From: Hymenobacter persicinus
GTDB lineage: Bacteria > Bacteroidota > Bacteroidia > Cytophagales > Hymenobacteraceae
Assembly: GCF_004167665.1 (NCBI RefSeq)
Contig: NZ_SEWE01000039.1
Location: 1 to 46,720, forward strand
Direction of reading: 5' to 3'
Length of the DNA: 46,720 bases
Below the pieces are notes generated by a model. It was not told where the DNA came from. It saw only the letters and a program-made list of their open reading frames with translations, and did not search any database. Both the position numbers and the translations under genes were made by a program. This document shows, in pieces, positions 15,846 through 24,671 of the stretch. Within the stretch, counting starts at the first letter, position 1; each line of letters begins with the position of its first letter.

Positions 15846-16712
15846 ATGCCAACTGCTCCGCACCTGTGTTTGCTCAACCGCAGCCTCCTGGGCTGCGGTT
15901 TTTTGTTTTCCGGATTCCTGCCCGCGGCGTACGCGCAGCGGGGCCCCGAAATCAGCCTGGGCGGCGGCTTTTCGCTGGCCCAGCCCGGATTGACGCGGCA
16001 TAATCTGCCCAACAACTTCCGCACGACGGCCGCCTTCAATACCGGCGCGGTCCTGCGCCTGACGGTGCCCGTGCGTTCGTGGCTGGGTTTGGGCATCGAG
16101 CAGCGCATTACCGGCCTGCCCCAGATGTTGGCCTACCGCCAAGACAACAGCCAGCTGAGCACTGGCTTAGGCAGCCGAACCCTGTACCAGTACGGCCTGC
16201 GGGCCGTGGTCTACGACGTCTGGCTGCCGGCGCCGCGCTGGGCACTCGACCTGGCCCTGACCGGCTCCTACGGCCTGCCGCTTTACGGGGGCTCCAGCTT
16301 CAGCGGCCGGCTCTGGCACGATGCCCAGGATACGCGCCCAACCAGTACGCGGCCCCTGGTATGGGTGGAGGACACCCGCCGCGCCGCGGTGCCCATGGCG
16401 GGCCTGGAGGCGCTGCTGCGCTTCGAGCTGGGCGTGCGCCAAGCGCTGCTCCTGACTGCTACCTACCAGCGGGGCCTGCGGCCGGCGGGCATTATCCGCT
16501 CCACCCGGGTTGAGTATCTGGACGATGCCGGCAACGTGCAGCAGGGCAGCTTCGTGGCCCGCACCCGCGCTTCCTACGCGGCCCTGCAGTTGGGCTACTG
16601 CGTACGCTTTGGGGCCGTAGATGCCAGCCGCACCCGCACGCTGCGCACCCCGCGCTACGGCACCCCGCCCGAAGAAGACGAGCCCACGAATGAGCTGGGC
16701 ACCGACAACTAA
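15846..16712 (+). CDS. Predicted secreted outer-membrane beta-barrel protein, unknown function
   Basis: This 288-residue protein has a probable signal peptide (about 9-30, LLNRSLLGCGFLFSGFLPAAYA-Q) followed by alternating amphipathic beta strands typical of small Bacteroidota barrels (ISLGGGFSLAQPG, VLRLTVPVRSWLGLGIEQRI, ASYAALQLGYCVRFG). No family could be named. The C-terminus is an acidic tail (PEEDEPTNELGTDN) rather than an aromatic-ended strand. The start region is unusual: codons for the signal peptide contain a strong terminator-like hairpin plus T tract (15876-15909). The ATG at 15846 is the only one giving a full signal peptide; a TTG at 15903 would leave too short a one. Confidence 0.72.
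   Translation: MPTAPHLCLLNRSLLGCGFLFSGFLPAAYAQRGPEISLGGGFSLAQPGLTRHNLPNNFRTTAAFNTGAVLRLTVPVRSWLGLGIEQRITGLPQMLAYRQDNSQLSTGLGSRTLYQYGLRAVVYDVWLPAPRWALDLALTGSYGLPLYGGSSFSGRLWHDAQDTRPTSTRPLVWVEDTRRAAVPMAGLEALLRFELGVRQALLLTATYQRGLRPAGIIRSTRVEYLDDAGNVQQGSFVARTRASYAALQLGYCVRFGAVDASRTRTLRTPRYGTPPEEDEPTNELGTDN
15876..15909 (+). terminator. Terminator-like hairpin inside the start of the downstream gene
   Basis: AACCGCAGCC (15876-15885), a 5-nt loop, GGCTGCGGTT (15891-15900), then TTTTGTTTT. This is a textbook intrinsic terminator, 67 bp after the ferredoxin stop codon. It lies inside the predicted coding sequence of the barrel gene starting at 15846, in the signal-peptide codons. Confidence 0.8.
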
Positions 16713-16720
16713 CCAAACAA

Positions 16721-16749
16721 AAAAACCAGCTCCGGGAGCTGGCTTTTTG
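16721..16749. terminator. Bidirectional intrinsic terminator
   Basis: The stem CCAGCTCC / GGAGCTGG is flanked by an A run on the left and a T run on the right. It lies between the barrel gene (+) and the convergent small secreted protein gene (-) and can serve both. Confidence 0.8.
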
Positions 16750-16770
16750 CTGTTATCAGCGGCGGTAGGA

Positions 16771-17211
16771 TTACCGACGGCGTTTCTTCGTGACGACTTT
16801 CTTTTTCGCCGTGCCCGACTTACTGGTCGTTTTGCGCTTGTGCGTGGTTGAGCTGGTTCGGCGGTGGGTGCTGCGGCGGTGGTAAGTGCGGTGCGGGGTC
16901 GCCTTGACGGCGGGCGCGGCGGCTTCCTCGGGCTTGGCTTCCTCAGGACCAATAAACGAAGCCTCGGCCGTGGCCTGCTGAATGGCTTCATCCTGGGCGG
17001 CGCGCAGGGCGGCGGCCTGCTTGCGGCGCACGGGCATCAGAAAGTCCCGCTCCGCCCGCTCCCGGGCCGACAATTTCTCTTCGCCGGGCAGGCGGGTGGC
17101 GGGCAGCTCTACCAGCCCTTTGTGGTCGGCCGAGGCCGGATTCTTAACTCCCTGGGCAAAAGCTGGCGCGCCGCAGAGCAGCAAGCCAAAGAACATAAAA
17201 AAGCTTCTCAT
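16771..17211 (-). CDS. Small secreted protein with a histone-H1-like basic tail
   Basis: This 146-residue protein has a signal peptide (MRSFFMFFGLLLCGAPAFAQ), a central charged helical part (about 35-95, with ARERAERDFLMPVRRKQAAA), an Ala/Pro/Glu linker (PEEAKPEEAAAPAVKA), and a strongly basic Lys/Arg/Thr/Ser/His tail (about 103-146, ending KKKVVTKKRRR). I do not recognise the family. The tail resembles nucleic-acid- or polyanion-binding tails, but the signal peptide puts it outside the cytoplasm, so binding to LPS, wall or extracellular DNA is a guess. The ATG at 17209-17211 was preferred over a GTG one codon upstream. It lies 139 bp downstream of the macroglobulin gene on the same strand. 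Confidence 0.65.
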   Translation of the reverse strand: MRSFFMFFGLLLCGAPAFAQGVKNPASADHKGLVELPATRLPGEEKLSARERAERDFLMPVRRKQAAALRAAQDEAIQQATAEASFIGPEEAKPEEAAAPAVKATPHRTYHRRSTHRRTSSTTHKRKTTSKSGTAKKKVVTKKRRR

Positions 17212-17350
17212 CACTATCGTTGCAAAGACTCGGAAGTCGCAAAAGTACGGCTGCCTGCCCCTCCTCGCAAGCCGCCGCCCCGCTCCCCGACTCCCAACCC
17301 CCTTTCCGGGCCATCCGCCGGCCGTTCGTCCCGAAAAATCCAGCTTTTTC

Positions 17351-20300
17351 CTATTTCTTCCCTAGTGCGCTGATTTGCACCCGCGTACCGGCCGAGTGGG
17401 TCGTAAACTCCGGGGCGTACAGGCACTGGAGCTGGCTGAGGCCCGCTGAGAAGTCGCCGCCCTGGGCGGCGCGCAGCTGGTATTCGAACGTGTGGGTGCC
17501 TTTGGGGAAGAAACCGATAAAGAAGTTGGTAGCCGCGTCGCGGGGGCTTTCGTAGTAGCTCAGCCCGCCCTGGTAGCGGTAGCCGCTGGTTTGGCCGATA
17601 AGCTCCAGACCGGCGGCGCGCTGGTCTTTGAGGTGCACGTATTCCAGGTCCCGGTCGGCGCGCAGCACCAGACGCACTACCAGCACCTCGCCCACGCGCA
17701 GGGGCGTGGCGGCGGTGAGGCGCTCGAGCACGGGGCCACCGGCGGTACGTTGCTCCCGGTACAGCTGGCGCTCCAGCTGCAGACCCGTGGCCGCGGCCGT
17801 TACCTTATCAATTTGCTCGAAATACTGCCAGTACAGCGCCCCCCAAGCCACGCCCGCATCGGTTTTCTGCACCGTCACCTTGCCCTGGCTCGGCTTGATT
17901 TCGGCGGCCGGGAACGTCGTTTTGTAGTAGCCGGTACCCGCCTGCTGGGCGGTGGGCACCACCGGTATGCCCCCCACCGTCACCCGCACGGGTTGGGTGG
18001 GCTGGAGCCAGTCGGATCCGCGCAGCAGCAGGGCGTAGCAGGCATCAGCCGTAGCGCGGGTGCTTTCCCAGCTCTGGGTTTGCTTCTGCTTGAGCAGCCA
18101 CAGCTTCATTTCATCTACCGACTTCTGGTCGCCAAGCACCTCGTCGTAGGCTTCAATCAGCGTAGCTTGGGTTTCGGTGGGCGCCTCGCGCCAGTAGTAG
18201 CCGCCGCGGACCTCTTTCCAGTACATGCCCAGCTCCGGGGAGTGCAGGGCATTTTCGCTGAGGGCCGCCAGAATGTCTTTGACGACAATAGGCTGCGCTT
18301 GCTGACGGTGCAGGCTCAGCGCAATCTGGGCCTGGAGGTAGCGGGTCTGAGCGGGCCAGAAGGTGGCAGCCTGCTGCTGATAATAGGTCTGCGCCGCCTG
18401 GGCCGCTTTGGCCACGGCCGGGGCGGACCAGAAGCTGCGGGCGTACAAAGCCTGCACCTGAAGGTCGGAGAGGTGGTTCTTTTTCAGATCCACGCCCTTT
18501 TGCTGGCGCAGGGCGGCGTAGTCGCGCTGGAGCTGCTCGTCCTGGTAGGCCAGGGCCCGGCGCAGAATCTCGCGGGCCTGCCCGTCCTGGGCGGCATCGA
18601 AGGCGCCGAGCTTGCGCAGCTTGCCGAAGCCGGCCACGATAAGCTGGGTGATGTAACGGTCGGCGGGCATTTTCTCAAACCACGGGAAGGCACCGTCGGG
18701 CTGCTGCATCTGAGCAAGCTTGGTCAGGGCGCGGGTGGTTTCGGCCTTCAGGCGGGGCTCGTCGAAGAGCTCACTCAGGCGCCGCAGCCGCTCGGTTTCG
18801 CTTTGGGCGTCGCGCACCCAGGGCGTTTCCTGCAGCAGCAGATTTTTCAGCTCCTGGTTCTGCTCCAGCTTGCTGCGGAGGGCAACCTTGTCCCCGGCCT
18901 GGGCGGCGCGCTGCCACTCGGCCAGCATAGGCTTCAGCCGCGGATTGCTTTGCAGGATTTTGGCCGCCAGCAAATTGGCGTAGAGGCGGCTGAATACCTG
19001 CTCGGAGCACTCGTAGGGGTACTCCATCAGGTAAGGCAGGGCCTGCACGGCGTGCCAAGCCGGGTTTTCGGTCATCTCCAGCGTCAGGGAATAGTTGCGT
19101 CGGGTGGCCGAAGTGGTGCTGGTGAGCTTTTTGAGCTCAAACTCCCGCGTGGCCGGCCCCACGATGGGCAGCGCCAGGCTCTCGGTGAGCAGAATCCGAT
19201 TGGGCAGTACTGGCAGCGTGTTTTCCTCGCCGTCCTGCACCGTGGCCAGTTCTTCGTTTTTGGTTTTCCGCTTTTCGTTTTTGGCTTTTTTATCCCCAGT
19301 TTTCAGTTCCTTTCCCGACGCCACCACGCGGTAGGTTATGGCTTCCAGGGGCACCTGGCCCTCGGCGGTTTCCGGGATGCTCAGTTCCCAAGCCAGGGCG
19401 GTGCTTTGGTTGGCGGCCAGGTCAAACCTCACCTGGGCCGGACCTTTCAGCACCCGGCTTTCCAGGGGCTGCTGGGTGCGGGCGTCGAACAAGAACAGCT
19501 GGGCCGTGCCGCTCAGGGCTGCGGCCGAAAGGTTGCTGAGCTTGGCAGTGAACGTGAGTTGGTCACCTTCGCGAAAGAAGCGCGGGGCGTTAGGCGTCAC
19601 CTGCAGCTGCTTCTGGGTGACCAGCTCGCGCTGGAGCAAACCGCTGTGCAGCTGTTGGTCGTGGGCCAGCGTGAGCAGCTGCCAGCGCGTGACGGCCTCG
19701 GGCATCTGGAATTCCAGAATTGTCTCGCCCTGCGCATTGGTGCGCAGGGCGGGCAACCAGAACGCGGTTTCGCGGAAGTCGGTGCGGGCCTGCACCGCGG
19801 AAAGGTCAGGGGCCGAGGCGGCCGGCTGCCCCGGGGCGGGGGCTACCACTACTTCGTTGAGTTGCGCGGAGCTGTCGTATGCCTTGTTCATCATTGCCGG
19901 CGCGGCCATGGCGGCGGATTCTACCCGGACGCTCGCTACTCTTCTATTCAGCGTCCGAACGACACTTTCTTTGCGTTCACTCTGGTCCGCAATTGCATCT
20001 TCGCCCAGGTAGCCCCACATGTTGAGGTGAGGATAAACCAGACTCCAAATAGATTCACCCGCCGGCGTGCCGGCGAATAATTCCCGCGACACTTCCGTCC
20101 CAAACCGCCCGGTCCAGGCCAGCACGGGCGGATAGTACGGCTTGGAAAACGCCAGCTCCACAAAGGAATGGGGCCGGAATACGTCCAAGGATTTGTCGTA
20201 GAGAGTGGCCAGCAGCTCAGCCTTGGCGGGCTTGCCGCCGGTCTGGTGAATCGTGACGCGCCAGGTTTCCTGCTGGCCGGGCTGGAGCTTGTCGCGGAAA

Positions 20301-23300
20301 GTTGCCAGGCTGAGCACCAGCGGCGCGGGTGGCGCCGTGACCTGCACCGTAGCCGAATTCAGATACAGGCGGTTGTCGCGCACCTGGGTGACGTGCACGT
20401 AGAGCGCGGTGCCGTCCAGGGCCGCAGTGGTCGGAATTTCTACCACGCGCTGCTCCCCGGCCCGGAGCGTGAGCCACTCGCGGCGCAGGCCCTGGCCGGT
20501 GGCCTCGGCCTCTATTAGCAGCCGGGCACCCTCTTCGGAGCTGCCCACCAGAAAGCGGGCCGCCTGCCCGGGCGCCACGCTGTCCTGCAAAGCCACAAAC
20601 CAGTTAGGCGTAGGCACGGGCACCGTGGCGGCAGTAGCGGAAAAGAGCGTGAAGTAGTGCTCCGTAGCGGTAGCCTCCGCGCCCGCAGCGGCCGGTATGG
20701 CGGCTTCCAGTACGTAGCGGCCGGGTTCCTGCCGGCTCAGCGGGTCGCGCAGCGCCGGCAGCAGCGGGCTTTGGTCAGTGTTGAAGTCCTGGGTGAGCAC
20801 CAGCGTGCGGGCCCAGGTGCTGTCGTTATCTTCCCGGCCGTAGGCATCGAGCGGAAACTGGCGCCGAAACTCGTCTGGGCTCAGGGCCTCGCGCTCCGGC
20901 CGCTCCCAGGTCCGGAGCCGCAGGGCGCGGGCGGGCGGGGTCAGGCGAAACAGGCGCAGCGTACCCCGGGCCGGCCAGGCCTCGCCGGCGGCGTTGGTGC
21001 TAAGCAGCTGCAGGGTCGGCAGCTGCTCACGGTTTACTACCTCGGGCAGCGCCAGGCGCAGGGTGAGGGCCGCGTTGCCCAGACTGAGGCGCTGCTGCCC
21101 GGAGTGGGTTTCGCCGGCTGCGTCGGTTACGTCGGCCGTCACTTCGAACACGTAGCCCGGATTCCAGGGGCCGCGCTTGCCGCGGGCGGCTGGGGCTTCG
21201 CCTTTGGCCACAAACTCCACCACAAAGCCGCCGGCCGAGTCGGTCCGGGCGGTGCCGTGGCTGATTTCCAATTCTGGCTGTCCGCCGCCGAAGCCACGGC
21301 CAAACATAGGCCAGACCGTGCGCCGCACCACCCGGTACTGCACCGTGGCCCCATCGACGGGCTGGCCGGCGTAGGCGGCAGCTTTGCCACGCACCGTCAC
21401 TGGTTTGCCCAGCACCGGCGTACCGGCCACGGGCTCGAACGTCACCTGGAACGTGGGGCGCTTATAGTCTTCCACCCCAAAGCTGGCGCTGCCGTGGTCG
21501 GTTTGCAGACTCATATCGCCGTTGAGCAGGCCCGTCGGCAGCACTACCGAGCCGTGGAAGGAGCCGAACTCGGAAGTGGTGAAGGGCAGCGTCTGCACGG
21601 TTTGCCCGTTCACGTCTATCAGCCGTACGGTCACGGCCTCATTGGTCAGCAGCACCGATTTGCCTTCGGTGGTCGAGGTCATGATGCCTTTGAAGTACAG
21701 CGTCTGGCCGGGACGGTAAATGGCGCGGTCGGTGTACAGAAACGTGGTGCGCTGCGCCTGCGGCTGCCGTTCGGGGCTGCGGCGCGGATAGTAGCCGCTC
21801 TGGGTGACGAGCAAGGAATCGGGGCCCTTGGTCAGCAGCACGGCGTACAACTGGCGAGTGGGCAAGCCCGAAGTGCCGGCCACCGGAATCTGGGTCTGCC
21901 CGTCGGCATTCGTAGTCAGGGACGGACCCCGCTCCTGCTGATACTCGCGGGCTTTCTGGTCGTAGTGCTGAAAAAACGGCAGCACGGCGGCGCCGGCCAC
22001 GGGCTGCCCACTCTGGCGGTGCAGCACCAGCAGCTCAACGCCTTCGGCCGCGGCCGCGCTCCGGCGCACCTGGCTCAACTCGCTCACGCCCAGCTCGGCG
22101 TAGGCCGTCGTCACGCCGGCGCGCTCCTTGGTTGGGTCGTCGGGGGTTGTGCTCAGCACCAGCAGGTAATGCCCCAGCGGCAGGGCCGGACCAGCCTGCT
22201 GCACCGAATGGGCTTTGTAGTCGGCGGGGCCGGGCACGGCCAGCTCCCAGGCCGCCGCCGGCGCCGCGGCTAGGGCGCGGGCGTAGGCTTTGCGCAATCC
22301 GGCCGCCGTGCCATCCGACTGCCGGGCCCGCTCCAACTGCCGTACCACCTGGGCCGACGACACGCGGTAGGCCCGGGCGTAGAGCTTGGTTACGTTGCGC
22401 ACTTCCAGCTTCAGCAGCCAGGGCCGGGTCGGCAGCACAACCTCTTCGGTCGTAAAGCTCAGCTCCACGGCTTCCAGGCTCTGGCGCAGGCTGGCGGCCT
22501 GCCGGGCTCCGCGGGACTTTGGATACGCCTTTTCGGCGGCCAAGGCTAGTTCCCGGGCCTGGGTAGGGTTGTCTTCCCGCAGCGCGTTGGCCTGCTCAAA
22601 CATAAACCGGCTGGCAATAGGCAGGGCCCGGTAGGCGTCGGTGGCGCGGGCCAGGGCGGCGCGGTACTGAGCGGGCTGGTCGGGCAGGGCGGCGTGCTCG
22701 TTCACGAAGCGCAGTCGGGCGAGGTCCACGTCGGCCAGGGCGGCGGGGTTAGCGGCATCAGCGAGGCGGAAAGCGGTGAGCTGCTGCAACACCCGCAGCA
22801 CGTGAAACTGCCCGTTGAGCGAGTCGGCCAACGGAGTGGTCAGCGGCAGGCGGGCAAACTCGGCAGCCGGGCCCAGCAGGGCAGGGTTGGTCAGCTCAAA
22901 CTGCTCGGCGGGCTTGGTAACGTAGTATTCGTCGTTGCCGAGGCCCTCAATGGCCCGGCGTGCCAGCAGGTCGTAGAGCGTGGGCACCAGAGCCCGGCTT
23001 TCGGCGTCGCCACCAGTTACGGCGTAGCCCAGCGCCGTTAGCTTGAGCTGCTGCTGGCGCCCGGCTTCGTCGGCCAACGAGGCGCGGTAGTGCTGCACCA
23101 CGGCACTGCCCAGGCGGGCGGCATCCCAGGTTTGAATGTCGGCGCGGCTAGCATCGACGGGGTCGGAGCCGGCGGCGCGGGTTCGGTCGTAGAGCTGGTA
23201 GCGGTGCTGGCGGTAGTAGTTAGCGTAGAGTTGGGCCAGCAGGCTGTGCAGGATGGGCCGGGCCGGAAACTGCGCCGTTTTCAGCTCAGCTTCCAGCAGA

Positions 23301-23581
23301 GTAATTGCTTTTTCGTCCGCTTCCTCTTCTTTGGCCTCGGCCAGGCGCAGCTTGTAGAACAGGGCCCGCAGATAGTCGGGCGCATCCTGGCGCTGGCGGG
23401 CGGCGCGGTACAGCTCCTCCACCAACTTGGCGGCCGAGGCCGTCTGATCTTTGCGCAGCAAAGCATCCACCTGCCGCCATTTCTTGGCGTCGGGACCGCC
23501 GGTGCCGGGAGGGGTCGACTGGGAAGAACCGGTGGAAAAGAGCATCAGCAGGGCGAATAAACTTAACAGGAAGGACCGCAT
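17351..23581 (-). CDS. Alpha-2-macroglobulin family protein (thioester type)
   Basis: This 2076-residue envelope protein has a signal peptide (1-20, LLSLFALLMLFSTGSS), an N-terminal helical region (about 25-350), then macroglobulin beta-sandwich domains. These include the MG2 hallmark LYTDRAIYRPGQTLYFKG near residue 615. The alpha-2-macroglobulin core follows (FRETAFWLPALRTNAQGE ... FQMPEAVTRW) and then the thioester domain with YPYECSEQVFSR (Cys near residue 1522), matching the CxEQ thioester motif. Family members trap attacking proteases and bind them covalently. No lipobox is seen, and no penicillin-binding partner gene lies next to it. A Lys/Glu/Asn-rich insert near residues 1430-1450 (KKAKNEKRKTKNEE) interrupts the fold and looks repeat-derived. 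Confidence 0.92.
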   Translation of the reverse strand: MRSFLLSLFALLMLFSTGSSQSTPPGTGGPDAKKWRQVDALLRKDQTASAAKLVEELYRAARQRQDAPDYLRALFYKLRLAEAKEEEADEKAITLLEAELKTAQFPARPILHSLLAQLYANYYRQHRYQLYDRTRAAGSDPVDASRADIQTWDAARLGSAVVQHYRASLADEAGRQQQLKLTALGYAVTGGDAESRALVPTLYDLLARRAIEGLGNDEYYVTKPAEQFELTNPALLGPAAEFARLPLTTPLADSLNGQFHVLRVLQQLTAFRLADAANPAALADVDLARLRFVNEHAALPDQPAQYRAALARATDAYRALPIASRFMFEQANALREDNPTQARELALAAEKAYPKSRGARQAASLRQSLEAVELSFTTEEVVLPTRPWLLKLEVRNVTKLYARAYRVSSAQVVRQLERARQSDGTAAGLRKAYARALAAAPAAAWELAVPGPADYKAHSVQQAGPALPLGHYLLVLSTTPDDPTKERAGVTTAYAELGVSELSQVRRSAAAAEGVELLVLHRQSGQPVAGAAVLPFFQHYDQKAREYQQERGPSLTTNADGQTQIPVAGTSGLPTRQLYAVLLTKGPDSLLVTQSGYYPRRSPERQPQAQRTTFLYTDRAIYRPGQTLYFKGIMTSTTEGKSVLLTNEAVTVRLIDVNGQTVQTLPFTTSEFGSFHGSVVLPTGLLNGDMSLQTDHGSASFGVEDYKRPTFQVTFEPVAGTPVLGKPVTVRGKAAAYAGQPVDGATVQYRVVRRTVWPMFGRGFGGGQPELEISHGTARTDSAGGFVVEFVAKGEAPAARGKRGPWNPGYVFEVTADVTDAAGETHSGQQRLSLGNAALTLRLALPEVVNREQLPTLQLLSTNAAGEAWPARGTLRLFRLTPPARALRLRTWERPEREALSPDEFRRQFPLDAYGREDNDSTWARTLVLTQDFNTDQSPLLPALRDPLSRQEPGRYVLEAAIPAAAGAEATATEHYFTLFSATAATVPVPTPNWFVALQDSVAPGQAARFLVGSSEEGARLLIEAEATGQGLRREWLTLRAGEQRVVEIPTTAALDGTALYVHVTQVRDNRLYLNSATVQVTAPPAPLVLSLATFRDKLQPGQQETWRVTIHQTGGKPAKAELLATLYDKSLDVFRPHSFVELAFSKPYYPPVLAWTGRFGTEVSRELFAGTPAGESIWSLVYPHLNMWGYLGEDAIADQSERKESVVRTLNRRVASVRVESAAMAAPAMMNKAYDSSAQLNEVVVAPAPGQPAASAPDLSAVQARTDFRETAFWLPALRTNAQGETILEFQMPEAVTRWQLLTLAHDQQLHSGLLQRELVTQKQLQVTPNAPRFFREGDQLTFTAKLSNLSAAALSGTAQLFLFDARTQQPLESRVLKGPAQVRFDLAANQSTALAWELSIPETAEGQVPLEAITYRVVASGKELKTGDKKAKNEKRKTKNEELATVQDGEENTLPVLPNRILLTESLALPIVGPATREFELKKLTSTTSATRRNYSLTLEMTENPAWHAVQALPYLMEYPYECSEQVFSRLYANLLAAKILQSNPRLKPMLAEWQRAAQAGDKVALRSKLEQNQELKNLLLQETPWVRDAQSETERLRRLSELFDEPRLKAETTRALTKLAQMQQPDGAFPWFEKMPADRYITQLIVAGFGKLRKLGAFDAAQDGQAREILRRALAYQDEQLQRDYAALRQQKGVDLKKNHLSDLQVQALYARSFWSAPAVAKAAQAAQTYYQQQAATFWPAQTRYLQAQIALSLHRQQAQPIVVKDILAALSENALHSPELGMYWKEVRGGYYWREAPTETQATLIEAYDEVLGDQKSVDEMKLWLLKQKQTQSWESTRATADACYALLLRGSDWLQPTQPVRVTVGGIPVVPTAQQAGTGYYKTTFPAAEIKPSQGKVTVQKTDAGVAWGALYWQYFEQIDKVTAAATGLQLERQLYREQRTAGGPVLERLTAATPLRVGEVLVVRLVLRADRDLEYVHLKDQRAAGLELIGQTSGYRYQGGLSYYESPRDAATNFFIGFFPKGTHTFEYQLRAAQGGDFSAGLSQLQCLYAPEFTTHSAGTRVQISALGKK
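19245..19292. repeat. Low-complexity in-frame repeat inside the macroglobulin gene
   Basis: TTCGTTTTTGG occurs at 19253-19263 and again at 19274-19284, a 21-bp (seven-codon) period within a T-rich stretch on the + strand. On the coding strand this is an A-rich run encoding KNEKRKTKNE. Composition is far from the GC-rich surroundings. Confidence 0.6.
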
Positions 23582-23720
23582 AAGGCGAAATCGGGTGGAG
23601 TGGCAAGGAAGGCAAAATTCAGATGCGCCGTCGAGCTCTATTCCACACGCCGGCTTGCAAATAATGTTGTTGCCTTGCCCAAAAAGCTGACTGCCGCAGC
23701 ATTACGCCGCGCCTTAACAG

Positions 23721-23761
23721 CCGCGTCCCGGCTTCCGACAGGTGCGGAAGCCGGGACGCGG
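23721..23761 (-). terminator. Hairpin downstream of the DinB gene
   Basis: Perfect 17-bp arms (23721-23737 and 23745-23761) with a 7-nt loop lie 29 bp past the DinB stop on the reverse strand. The following sequence has only a weak T content, so termination strength is uncertain. Confidence 0.55.
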
Positions 23762-23789
23762 CGAGTCTCACATGGCTGGTTGGGGCGGG

Positions 23790-24374
23790 TTAGTCGATGA
23801 CCATGCCCACGCCGTCGAGCACCCGCTCGGCCTGCAGCACGTGGCGCTTCAGGTGCACGACCAGCAGCTCCAGCTGGTCGGTGAGGCGCAGGTAGAGCAG
23901 CGGAATAACCGGGTTGGGGATGCGGATGGCGTTGGCGTTGACGGTGCGGGCCTGCTCCACCATGTTGGCCAGTTCGTCGAGCTGGCGGCTGAACACTTCC
24001 ACCACCGTGCGGGGCAGGCGGCTGCCGCTGGGCGCGTACTGCTGGGGCGACTTAAGCGGATTCTCGCTGGCCGGAGTTTTCATGGCCACAATCAGCTTGC
24101 GCCCGATAAAGCCGCTTTTCACCGTGGCCGCGGGCTTGCTACCGCTTTCCTGGGCCTGCTTAAGCTTGCGGGCCATGACCGGCAGCACCAGGCCACCCGT
24201 GATGTTGAGGTGTTCCAGGCACTGGCCGATGCTCCACTTGCCGGGCGCCGGGCGGCGGTTGAGCTGGTCGTCGGACAGAGTCCGGAAGCGCTGCACGGTG
24301 ACCTCACGCAACGCGCGCAGGTCGGCGGCGAGCTGGTCCAGAAATTCGGTGGTGCGGGGGGCAGTTTGGCTCAT
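23790..24374 (-). CDS. DinB-family protein
   Basis: This 194-residue protein matches the DinB/DUF1569-like four-helix-bundle family. The clearest segment is RFRTLSDDQLNRRPAPGKWSIGQCLEHLNIT (about 29-59), with His56 as the first usual metal ligand. A C-terminal His pair lies in LLVVHLKRHVLQAERVL (about 169-185). Members are metal-binding proteins, some of them thiol-dependent transferases; most are uncharacterised. No signal peptide, so cytoplasmic. It stands alone, divergent from the helix-hairpin-helix gene. The start ATG at 24372-24374 matches the usual short N-terminus. Confidence 0.85.
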   Translation of the reverse strand: MSQTAPRTTEFLDQLAADLRALREVTVQRFRTLSDDQLNRRPAPGKWSIGQCLEHLNITGGLVLPVMARKLKQAQESGSKPAATVKSGFIGRKLIVAMKTPASENPLKSPQQYAPSGSRLPRTVVEVFSRQLDELANMVEQARTVNANAIRIPNPVIPLLYLRLTDQLELLVVHLKRHVLQAERVLDGVGMVID

Positions 24375-24671
24375 AACGACGGTAGCGGAAAAAAGCGGGC
24401 GGGCTAGCAGCCGTAATAATACGGCCTTGGGCTGGTTTCATGGCAAGTACGGGCGGGTTTCGCAATCAGTTTTCCCCAAAATCCGGGCGGCGGGCCAGAA
24501 CCCCGCCGGTTTGCACTTTTTCCCGCTCGTAGCACTGCTCCTCCTTTCAACGCTGCCCCGCAAGTCCTGGTTCGCCCCATTCGCCTCAAGGACCCAGACC
24601 GGACTTTTCGGGTGAAGAGCTTGCGGCTTGCCCCCGCAATTCCTTATCTAGCAGGGCTAACTAGAATTATC

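Noticed and set aside
17492..20080. 862-codon forward ORF antisense to the macroglobulin gene
   Set aside because: High GC content leaves long open shadow frames. The product is Gly/Val/Leu/His/Gln-rich with no domains, while the reverse frame encodes a coherent macroglobulin.
20657..22273. 538-codon forward ORF antisense to the macroglobulin gene
   Set aside because: Same reason: a shadow of the MG2 and following domains on the reverse strand.
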